Origin: JBBRSC01 sp038245795
Lineage (GTDB): Bacteria; Actinomycetota; Acidimicrobiia; Acidimicrobiales; Microtrichaceae
Direction: 5' to 3'
DNA length: 14,096 nucleotides
Assembly (NCBI GenBank): GCA_038245795.1
Contig: JBBRSC010000063.1
Coordinates: forward strand, 1 to 14,096
Of this stretch, positions 1-5,900 are shown piece by piece. A program made the position numbers and the translations under genes. Under the pieces are notes generated by a model. The model did not search any database. It saw nothing but the letters and a program-made list of their open reading frames with translations, and was not told the DNA's origin. Within the stretch, counting starts at the first letter, position 1; each line of letters opens with the position of its first letter.

Positions 1-421
1 AGAAGCCGTTGCCGCGTCGGGCCTTGGCGAGCAGCGCCGCGGCGAGGATCGCCAGGATCAGCCGGATTGGGATACCGAACACCGCCAGGTAGGCAGTGTT
101 TTTCAACGACTGGATCAGGGTGTCGTCGCGGAACAACAGCGTGTAGTTGGCGGTCCCGATCCACTTCGCATCCCGTCCGAACCGCTTGTTGGTGAACGAG
201 TAGTAGAGCGAGATCAACATCGGGTACACGGTGAGCAGGATGAAGCCGATGAGCCAGGGCGACATCAATGCCAGCACCGTCGTTCTGCGCTTGCGGGCGA
301 GGCGACGGCGGGCGGCCGAACGAGCGGTCAGCATCCGTTCGGCGTCGGGCCCCGAAGCGGTTGGGACTGTGCCAGCGGGCCGGTCCGCTCTGTCGGTCAC
401 CCCCGCGAGGTCCCCCGGCAC
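1..421 (-). CDS. ABC sugar transporter permease, MalF/UgpA-like (partial, C-terminal part off the left edge)
   Basis: Inner-membrane permease subunit of a carbohydrate ABC importer, partner of the solute-binding protein encoded just upstream. About 140 N-terminal residues are present. After a basic cytoplasmic tail (Arg/Lys-rich, residues 36-46) comes a first membrane span at about residues 48-76, with the SPWLIGF and YPMLISLYYSF stretches typical of the MalF/UgpA/LacF group, then the usual short loop with TNKRF and WIGTANY, and a second span at about 109-132. An in-frame TAG lies two codons upstream of the GTG at 421, so the gene cannot start much earlier. The GTG at 400, with a GGGGGA stretch 10 bases upstream, and the ATG at 334 are alternative starts. 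It follows the binding-protein stop by 3 bases, so it is the fourth gene of the leftward operon. The second permease is expected beyond the left edge. The family is secure; the sugar is unknown. Confidence 0.88.
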   Translation of the reverse strand, partial: MPGDLAGVTDRADRPAGTVPTASGPDAERMLTARSAARRRLARKRRTTVLALMSPWLIGFILLTVYPMLISLYYSFTNKRFGRDAKWIGTANYTLLFRDDTLIQSLKNTAYLAVFGIPIRLILAILAAALLAKARRGNGF

Positions 422-424
422 GTT

Positions 425-1858
425 CTAGCGCTCGCTATCGAGCTCGGACTGCAGTGCCGCCTCGAGGCTGACGAGCTCCCCGCCGAGATCGGCGACGTTG
501 CCAGCCCGGTCCCGCTCCGCCAGCGCCTTGATCTTGGCATCGAACGTTCCGCCGATGACGGACTCGGGAGGCGCAATGGCGTTCGGCGATCGGGCCAGGT
601 CGATGAAGGCTTTCAGTTGCGGGAGATCCGGGGTCACCTTGGCCTCGTAGAGGTTGAGCGCCTTGACGTTGGCTGGGATGTTGTTGACGATGGTCTCGAG
701 AGCAACGATCCCATCCGACGCGTTGGCCAGGCATTGCGCCGCTCGTAACGACTTCGACGTGTCGGTGGCCTTGCGCGGAATGTAGAAGCCGTTGCCGCTG
801 ACGAGCGAGAAGTCGTTCGATCCTGTGGGGGTCGGGAAGGGGGCGACCTGCCAGCTCTTGGCTGCTTGGGTGCCGAACTTTTTCGGCCATCCGGTGAAGT
901 ACGACGATTCGAGGTACATGGCGACCTGCCCCGTCAGGAAGAACTGATCTGATGAGTCGTACGACCCGAACCCAGCACTGAACTTGTCGAACTGTCCGCC
1001 GAGCTGTGCAAAGAATTGGCGTTGCCAATCGAGCGATGCTTTGAATCCGGGATTCGATGAGACGGTCACCTTGGCGCCGTCGTCGCTGAAGGGCTTGCCG
1101 TCGAACAACATGCCGAGAAATGTCACAAATGACCCATCTCCGATGTCGGGGACGAAGCCGATCGACTTGAGCGACCCGTCCGGGTTCTTCACGATGAGCT
1201 TCTTGGACATGTCAACGAGTTCGTCGAGCGTCTTGGGCGGACCGTCGAAGCCAGCCGCTTTGAGCAGATCCAGGTTGTAGTAGAGGGCGCTGGTGTCCAG
1301 CGATAGTGGCAGCCCCCAATGCTGTCCCTCGACGGTCACGAGCTTCTCGCCGCCGGGCACGAACGCGCCCCAATTGACGGTCCCGCCGATCTCCTCGATG
1401 GAGATGAGTTGCTTGCCAGCAATCCGTTTGGCGAGCTCCCCGGTGAAGTCGCTCTGGATGAGGTCGGGCACGCCGCCCGCCTCGGCCGCGGCATCGAGGG
1501 AGTCACCCAGCTGCTCCTGAGGAATCGACGTGATGTCGATATTCTGGTCCTTGCATTCTGCCAACAGCGGTTCGAAGGCGGCGACCTGGTCGGAGTTGGT
1601 GAAGTTCGACCACATGGTGACCGAGATCGGTGGACCGGTCGTGGTTGTGACGCTTTCGGTGGTGGTGGTGACGTTCGGATCAATCGTCGTGGTGGAGGAG
1701 CTGGACGCGGCTCCGCTGTCCTTGGACCCGGAGTCCCCGCATCCGGCACCAACCACCGCAATGGTGGCGAGCGCTGCGATCCACGACCATCGGCGGCGAG
1801 CGGTACGGCTCGATACTGCTGTCCCTGACGGATCGGGCCGAGAGATAGACATGGTCAT
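425..1858 (-). CDS. Extracellular solute-binding lipoprotein of a sugar ABC transporter (family 1, MalE-like)
   Basis: Captures a solute outside the membrane and delivers it to the permease encoded 3 bases downstream. The 477-residue protein has an Arg-rich n-region (RTARRRW, residues 18-24), a hydrophobic core and the lipobox VGAGC with Cys40 as the lipidated residue. A Ser/Thr-rich tether follows (about 52-77, with two TTTT runs), then a family-1 binding domain beginning ISVTMWSNFT. Typical elements are the region around PDLIQSDFTGELA, WGLPLSLDTSALYYN, and AAGFDGPPKTLDEL. Length is normal for the family. The start ATG at 1858 has an AGGGGGAA ribosome site 5 bases upstream and overlaps the aminotransferase stop by 4 bases (ATGA). 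A second ATG two codons later would lose little. The ligand cannot be read from sequence; the neighbours suggest a modified sugar or cyclitol. Confidence 0.93.
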   Translation of the reverse strand: MTMSISRPDPSGTAVSSRTARRRWSWIAALATIAVVGAGCGDSGSKDSGAASSSSTTTIDPNVTTTTESVTTTTGPPISVTMWSNFTNSDQVAAFEPLLAECKDQNIDITSIPQEQLGDSLDAAAEAGGVPDLIQSDFTGELAKRIAGKQLISIEEIGGTVNWGAFVPGGEKLVTVEGQHWGLPLSLDTSALYYNLDLLKAAGFDGPPKTLDELVDMSKKLIVKNPDGSLKSIGFVPDIGDGSFVTFLGMLFDGKPFSDDGAKVTVSSNPGFKASLDWQRQFFAQLGGQFDKFSAGFGSYDSSDQFFLTGQVAMYLESSYFTGWPKKFGTQAAKSWQVAPFPTPTGSNDFSLVSGNGFYIPRKATDTSKSLRAAQCLANASDGIVALETIVNNIPANVKALNLYEAKVTPDLPQLKAFIDLARSPNAIAPPESVIGGTFDAKIKALAERDRAGNVADLGGELVSLEAALQSELDSER

Positions 1859-3123
1859 GAGGTTCCCCCTGCGGTGAGTTCTGCGGTGAATCGATCGACG
1901 ATCTCAACGGAGTGCCGTTGGATTTTCGCGGCGGCGCGGGCAACGGACATGACCTCGTCGAGCGAACCCAAGAGGAGTCGATGTTGGAGCCAGACCGTGG
2001 ATCGTGAGGCGTGCTCGGCAACGGGGAGCCGCAGCGTCGACCAGTCCTGCGGAGGCACGGCGGTGCGAAGGCGAGGGGCGAGGTCCATGGTGCGAAACAA
2101 CTCCAGCTCCGACAACGATGGATAGGACACCCCCATGGGCACCCCCTCGGCGCCGAGCGCCTCCTCGAAGTCTCCCAGCGCCAAGCCCGCAAATTGATCA
2201 CGGTCGTAGTGCACGACATAGCAATAGTTGCCCTGGAGTTCCATACGCTCGTCGCGCTCCTGCGGTCGCAAACCGGGCACGGCTCCCAGCGCGTCGTTCA
2301 ATGCCCGAGCGTTGATGTTGCGGAGCTCGTTCTGGGCCGGGAAGCGGCGGAGTTGTGCGGCCAGCACCGCGCCCTGCCATTCGGTCATCCGCATGTTCGA
2401 GCCGTAGGTGGGGTGATGGTAGAACCATTCGTTGGGGGCCCGTCCGCAGTCCGCGTAGCTCCAGGCACGATCACGGAGCTCGGAATCGTTGCAGATCAGG
2501 ACGCCGCCTTCACCCGCCGTCATGAGCTTTGAACGTTGCATCGAGAAGCTCCCGAAGTCGCCCCATGATCCGACGCCTCGCCCTCGCCATGTGGTGCCGT
2601 GGGCGTGGGCGCAGTCCTCGATGAGGCGGAGGTGATGCCGTTCGCACAACGCAACCAGCGCATCGAGATCGGCCGCCGCTCCTGCGACATGGACTGCGAT
2701 GATGGCCCGGGTGCGCTCAGTGATGGCGGCTTCGGCGGCCGAGACGTCGATGCACAGCGAGTGGGGGTCGACGTCAACGAGCACCGGCATGGCGTTGACC
2801 GCAAGGACGGCAGAAGCGCTCGCAACAAAGGTCATACCAGGAACGATGACCTCATCACCCTCGCCGATATCGCAGGCCGCCAACGCAGCCTCGATGGTCT
2901 GGGTCCCGTTGGTGAAGGCCAGGCCGAATTGGGCGCCCTGAAAGGCGGCAAAGTCGGTCGCGAAGTCTGATGCTGCCGATCCGTCGCCCTGCCACCATCC
3001 GCCGGCGTCGAGCGTCTCGATCAATCCGGATCGTTCGTCGTCGTCCCAGATGGGCCACGAGGGAAAACCCGCGCACGCAGGCTCACCGCCCAGTACTGCC
3101 GGTCGATCACTCGATGTCATCAT
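1855..3123 (-). CDS. DegT/DnrJ/EryC1/StrS-family PLP aminotransferase, AHBA-synthase/StsC-like
   Basis: Fold-type I PLP enzyme, 422 residues, likely cytoplasmic, expected to interconvert a keto sugar or keto cyclitol and its amine. Family marks are visible: LGGEPA and PSWPIWDDDE at the N-terminus, FTNGTQTIEAAL (70-81), GDEVIVPGMTFVAS (89-102), Asp170 in EDCAHAHG (binds the pyridine nitrogen), Lys199 in QRSKLMTAGEGG (Schiff base), then YGSNMRMTEWQGAVL and VWLQHRLLL near the C-terminus. The KLMTAGEGG, SNMR and WLxHRxLL elements recall AHBA synthase and the scyllo-inosose aminotransferases more than the ArnB group. That subgroup call is from memory, not a search. The start ATGATG at 3123 has GAGGAGG about 9 bases upstream and overlaps the ROK stop by 4 bases. 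A longer open frame to 3387 runs antisense-free through the ROK gene and is rejected. Lying inside a sugar-uptake operon, it may work catabolically. Confidence 0.9.
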   Translation of the reverse strand: MMTSSDRPAVLGGEPACAGFPSWPIWDDDERSGLIETLDAGGWWQGDGSAASDFATDFAAFQGAQFGLAFTNGTQTIEAALAACDIGEGDEVIVPGMTFVASASAVLAVNAMPVLVDVDPHSLCIDVSAAEAAITERTRAIIAVHVAGAAADLDALVALCERHHLRLIEDCAHAHGTTWRGRGVGSWGDFGSFSMQRSKLMTAGEGGVLICNDSELRDRAWSYADCGRAPNEWFYHHPTYGSNMRMTEWQGAVLAAQLRRFPAQNELRNINARALNDALGAVPGLRPQERDERMELQGNYCYVVHYDRDQFAGLALGDFEEALGAEGVPMGVSYPSLSELELFRTMDLAPRLRTAVPPQDWSTLRLPVAEHASRSTVWLQHRLLLGSLDEVMSVARAAAKIQRHSVEIVDRFTAELTAGGTS

Positions 3124-4382
3124 CGGGCTCGTGCCTCCTCGCGTGAGTTTCGTTGATGGCTGAAAATGGCTTCGACCGAGGCCGCTCGACCGACCGCCAG
3201 CGCACCACAGAGCACTGCGGAGTCGCCGAGTTGGGACTGAACGACCTCGGGTGGATGGGGCAGCAGTGCTGCGAGGTGGGTCGCAACCGGCTCCAGGAGC
3301 AAGGGGTGCGAGCCGATGCCGCCAGCGAGCACGACCCGCGACACGTCGACGACCGCAACGATCGACGCCGCGTAGTAGGCGATCCATCGGGCCGCGTCGT
3401 CGATCACGTCCCGTGCGTCAACATCGCCCGCCGCGGCGAGATCGAAGAGCGTGCGGGTGTCGACGACCTCTGCCAGTCCGGACGAACGATTGCGTCCGAT
3501 CCGTTGGGCATGGTCGAGGAGTCCGCTGGTGGATGGATCGATCTGTCCGGTGTCGGCGCTGAGTTCGCGGAAGGGAATGAAGTCGATCTCGCCGGCGGCT
3601 CCGCGAGCGCCACGATGTAGCTCGCCATGGAGAATCAGACCAGAGCCGAGGCCGGTTCCGACGCTGATGACGGCGACGTTGGCAACCTCGTGGGCGGCGC
3701 CGATGGCCTGTTCGCCGAGTGTTGCGAGATTGACGTCGTTCTCGACGATGACCACCGTGTCGAGCCGGTCCGAAAGCACGCGCCCGAGGTCGATCCCGAC
3801 AAGTTCGTGAAGGACGCCGACCATCGACAACGTTCCGGTGATCGGGTCGACGACGCCGGGGGATCCAATCGCCACGGCGTCGGGCCGGGTGTTCTGACCG
3901 GTGTCGTCGGCGTGTTTCGTGATCACTGCTGTGATCAATGCGGTGACCTGATCCACCAGCGACGAGTCAGCAGCCAGCGCACGGTCGATTCGAGCCGTGA
4001 CGTTGCCATCGAGATCGCAACATGCGGCGCGGAGGTACCGTCCGCCGATGTCGACCCCTATGGCTGAGCCGCCGTCGCCCCGATTGCTGAACAGGACTCC
4101 GGATCGACCGGGTCGACCCGTCTGGATACCCACCTCATTGATGAGGCCGGCGTCGACGAGCGAGCGGACTGCCAATGAAACTGTGGGTTTGGATCGTCCG
4201 GTGGTGCGGGCGAGATCGGCACGCGAGATCGGCCCATCCGAACGGATTGCCTCGTAGATCACGAGCTCATTGATCTCCCGAAGGAGCCCCGGCACGGCGT
4301 TGCGATGACCGAGCAGCTGCACGGGGGAGGCGCTGAAGGCCCGGACCGATTCGGTTGGCGAGGAGGGTGCCTGCTCCGTCAT
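3120..4382 (-). CDS. ROK-family transcriptional regulator (NagC/XylR type) lacking the zinc motif
   Basis: Sugar-responsive DNA-binding protein, 420 residues, first gene of the leftward operon and presumably its regulator. A winged helix-turn-helix lies at about 35-85 (PISRADLARTTGRSKPTVSLAVRSL), followed by the ROK linker TGRPGRSGVLF and an actin-like ASKHA fold. This has a phosphate-loop-like VDIGGRYLRAA (110-120), IGSPGVVDP (172-180), ENDVNLATLGE with Asp216 (214-224), VGTGLGSGLI and HRGARGAAGEI. Two ROK hallmarks are absent: the ExGH histidine (the sequence reads GEIDFIP) and the CxCGxxGCxE zinc motif, whose place at about 271-288 holds no cysteine. It therefore probably binds ligand or folds differently from NagC/Mlc. 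The start at 4382 lies 6 bases after a TAGTAT box with no ribosome site, fitting a leaderless message. The palindrome at 4401-4421 is its likely operator. Confidence 0.92.
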   Translation of the reverse strand: MTEQAPSSPTESVRAFSASPVQLLGHRNAVPGLLREINELVIYEAIRSDGPISRADLARTTGRSKPTVSLAVRSLVDAGLINEVGIQTGRPGRSGVLFSNRGDGGSAIGVDIGGRYLRAACCDLDGNVTARIDRALAADSSLVDQVTALITAVITKHADDTGQNTRPDAVAIGSPGVVDPITGTLSMVGVLHELVGIDLGRVLSDRLDTVVIVENDVNLATLGEQAIGAAHEVANVAVISVGTGLGSGLILHGELHRGARGAAGEIDFIPFRELSADTGQIDPSTSGLLDHAQRIGRNRSSGLAEVVDTRTLFDLAAAGDVDARDVIDDAARWIAYYAASIVAVVDVSRVVLAGGIGSHPLLLEPVATHLAALLPHPPEVVQSQLGDSAVLCGALAVGRAASVEAIFSHQRNSREEARAR

Positions 4383-4388
4383 GTCTGA

Positions 4389-4394
4389 ATACTA
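4389..4394 (-). promoter_or_regulatory. -10-like box TAGTAT for the ROK operon; -35-like TTCCCA inside the palindrome
   Basis: Read on the minus strand, TAGTAT (4394-4389) is preceded, after a 17-base spacer, by TTCCCA (4417-4412), which matches TTGACA at four of six positions and lies wholly inside the palindrome. Only 6 bases separate the box from the ATG of the ROK gene, and no Shine-Dalgarno sequence is present. This predicts transcription starting at or next to the start codon. The promoter call is inferred from sequence only. Confidence 0.55.
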
Positions 4395-4400
4395 GAAGGA

Positions 4401-4421
4401 TTCCTTCCCAATGGGAAGGAA
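4401..4421. promoter_or_regulatory. Perfect inverted repeat, candidate operator of the ROK regulator
   Basis: Two 10-base arms, TTCCTTCCCA and TGGGAAGGAA, are exact reverse complements around a single central A. The flanking pair at 4400/4422 does not match, so the perfect palindrome is 21 bases. It sits in the 81-base gap between two divergent genes and covers the -35-like hexamer of the ROK gene. That position suits autorepression and possibly control of the divergent gene too. ROK repressors commonly bind A/T-flanked inverted repeats near their own promoters; assigning this site to this protein is an inference from location. Confidence 0.75.
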
Positions 4422-4463
4422 ACATGGAAAACTGGCTGGACCGCTTGACCCCGAGGGAGCAAC

Positions 4464-5645
4464 ATGGCATTTCGTGTCGGAGCTGACGCACGATCCATCA
4501 CCCCGGTGCTGACACCAGCGCCGTACCTCGCTGGATTCGACTCGGACCGGAGGGCGACGTCGGTGCACGACGAGCTGATGGTGCGCACCATCGCCATCCA
4601 ACACGGCGACGAGGAGCCGTGGGTGCTGAGCTCGTGTGATCTCATCGGCCTGGCGCGTGTCCCCCGGGTTCGGGGTCGATCCGTGGTCTGTTGCACCCAC
4701 ACTCATCATGGGCCGGACACCATCGGTTTCTGGGGTCGGCCCCTCGAGGGAGTCAGCGGTCGCGATCCGGAGTATCTCGATCTCGTTCGGCTCACGGTTG
4801 CAGCGTCTCGCGACGCGGCGCTTGCGTCGCTCGAACCGGCGGAGCTGTCCGCCGGTTCGGTGCCGGTGCCCGAACTGGTGGACAATTTCCGCGATCCGGA
4901 CGTGATCGACGATGAGCTGTCGATGGTGGTGGCCACGAGAACCGACCGGTCCGTCATCGCCACGCTGGCTTCGTATCCCTGTCATCCCGAAGTGCTGGAT
5001 CCAGCCAATACCGAGATCACCGCCGACTACCCCGGCCACTTCTGTCGCTCCGTCGAGCGGCGACGTGGTGGCACAGCGATCTTCGTGGCGGGTGGACTCG
5101 GAGGGATGTTGTCGCCACGAACTGACATCCACACCCATGCCGAGGCCGAGCGCTTCGGCGAGTTCCTCGCCGCGGCCGCTGAGGGGGTGGAGTTGGTGGG
5201 AGTCGGCTCGGGGTTTGCCAGCGAACACGCGGATGTCCTGGTCGAACTCGTCAATCCGCTGTACCAGTTGGCGATGGAGATGTCGATCGTCGATGACGTC
5301 GAATGGCGGAACCAGATGGCCGTCACCGAGGTCTCGCTCACGCGCATCGGTGACCTGGCACTCGCGGGGGTCCCCGGCGAGCTGCTCCCCAAGCTGGGTC
5401 TACAACTCAAGGAGAGACTGCGGGCCAAGGGTGTGCGGGTACCGATCATTGTCGGGCTCGCCAACGATGAGCTGGGGTACATTCTCGCCCCAGAGGATTT
5501 CATCACGCCCGCCGACTACTTCGACCCTGGCAAGCAGTACGAGGAGTCCATGTCCGTCGGCCCGGATCTCGGGCCTGCGATCATGGGAGCGTTGCAGCAT
5601 CTGGCAGACGACGTGTGCGCGCCGAGCGCTGACGAGCCCGTCTGA
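4464..5645 (+). CDS. Neutral/alkaline ceramidase-like putative zinc amidohydrolase, cytoplasmic
   Basis: 393 residues, related to the N-terminal catalytic domain of neutral/alkaline non-lysosomal ceramidases, which cleave N-acyl amides with a zinc ion. The counterparts of the metal site appear in the right order: CTHTHHGPDT (His79, His81, His82), YPCHPEVLDP (His174), VPGELLPKLG (Glu306) and GLANDELGYIL (Tyr339), followed by a late YEESMSVGPDLG. The N-terminus begins FRVGADARSITP, the usual first strand. There is no signal peptide or membrane span, and the C-terminal immunoglobulin-like domain of true ceramidases is missing, so a soluble substrate that enters the cell is more likely than a lipid. 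The start ATG at 4464 has GAGGGAG 4 bases upstream. It is divergent from the ROK-aminotransferase-ABC operon and probably shares its control. The real substrate is unknown. Confidence 0.82.
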   Translation: MAFRVGADARSITPVLTPAPYLAGFDSDRRATSVHDELMVRTIAIQHGDEEPWVLSSCDLIGLARVPRVRGRSVVCCTHTHHGPDTIGFWGRPLEGVSGRDPEYLDLVRLTVAASRDAALASLEPAELSAGSVPVPELVDNFRDPDVIDDELSMVVATRTDRSVIATLASYPCHPEVLDPANTEITADYPGHFCRSVERRRGGTAIFVAGGLGGMLSPRTDIHTHAEAERFGEFLAAAAEGVELVGVGSGFASEHADVLVELVNPLYQLAMEMSIVDDVEWRNQMAVTEVSLTRIGDLALAGVPGELLPKLGLQLKERLRAKGVRVPIIVGLANDELGYILAPEDFITPADYFDPGKQYEESMSVGPDLGPAIMGALQHLADDVCAPSADEPV

Positions 5646-5804
5646 TCAGTCGCCGTCGAACATCTCGACATCCCATCGGTCGAGACAGTCCTCGCAGCGA
5701 TAGACGACGATGTCGCCCTCGAAGTCGCCTTCGTTCTCGATCACATCGAGGAGGTGACAGATTCCGCCGCAATCGACGCAGATGATGGTGGACGGTGGAT
5801 CGAT
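5646..5804 (-). CDS. Candidate small zinc-ribbon protein with no standard start codon
   Basis: The minus-strand frame is open from the TAG at 5816-5814 to the TGA at 5648-5646 and encodes about 52 residues with two cysteine pairs, CVDCGGICH (residues 9-17) and RCEDCLDRW (36-44). They are separated by an acidic linker, the pattern of a small zinc ribbon. Codon third positions are strongly G/C and the acidic C-terminus looks natural. No ATG, GTG or TTG lies between the stop and the first cysteine. The best-placed initiator is an ATC at 5804, exactly 6 bases after a TAGGGT box, the same spacing as at the leaderless ROK gene. Its stop abuts the ceramidase-like stop at 5645. It could be a real gene with a rare start, a gene whose start was mutated or misread, or a fragment. 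I do not recognise a function; metal or nucleic-acid binding is only suggested by the cysteines. Confidence 0.5.
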   Translation of the reverse strand: MDPPSTIICVDCGGICHLLDVIENEGDFEGDIVVYRCEDCLDRWDVEMFDGD

Positions 5805-5810
5805 GAGAGG

Positions 5811-5816
5811 ACCCTA
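5811..5816 (-). promoter_or_regulatory. -10-like box TAGGGT upstream of the small zinc-ribbon frame
   Basis: The minus-strand hexamer TAGGGT ends 6 bases before the in-frame ATC at 5804. It matches the TAGNNT form seen before four other genes of the window. No clear -35 hexamer was found. Its T-A-G is also the in-frame stop that limits the small reading frame, so it may be coincidental. Confidence 0.3.
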
Positions 5817-5886
5817 CCGGCAGCCGATCACTGCAATGATCCAACTCATCCCGAGGGACCTGACCGTAGGTGTCGCGGTGCGTCGG

Positions 5887-5892
5887 TAGCCT
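5887..5892 (+). promoter_or_regulatory. -10-like box TAGCCT before the helicase operon
   Basis: TAGCCT lies 8 bases before the ATG at 5901 and is the only -10-like element near that start. No good -35 hexamer was found at 16-19 bases; CTGACC further upstream is too far. The short distance suits a leaderless or nearly leaderless transcript. Confidence 0.4.
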
Positions 5893-5900
5893 TTCGGGAG

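Noticed and set aside
3124..3387. Longer aminotransferase frame starting at 3387
   Set aside because: The extra 88 residues are Arg-rich, overlap the ROK gene in another frame, and the ATG at 3123 has a strong GAGGAGG site.
4392..5228. 278-residue minus-strand open frame crossing the divergent gap
   Set aside because: Antisense to the ceramidase-like gene; it reads through the palindrome region and lacks any recognisable motif.
5754..5900. GTG at 5754 as start of the Helicase_C_3 gene, directly after GAGGAG
   Set aside because: The ribosome-site-like bases touch the GTG with no spacing, the 49 extra residues look non-coding, and they overlap the antisense zinc-ribbon frame. ATG 5901 begins protein-like sequence.
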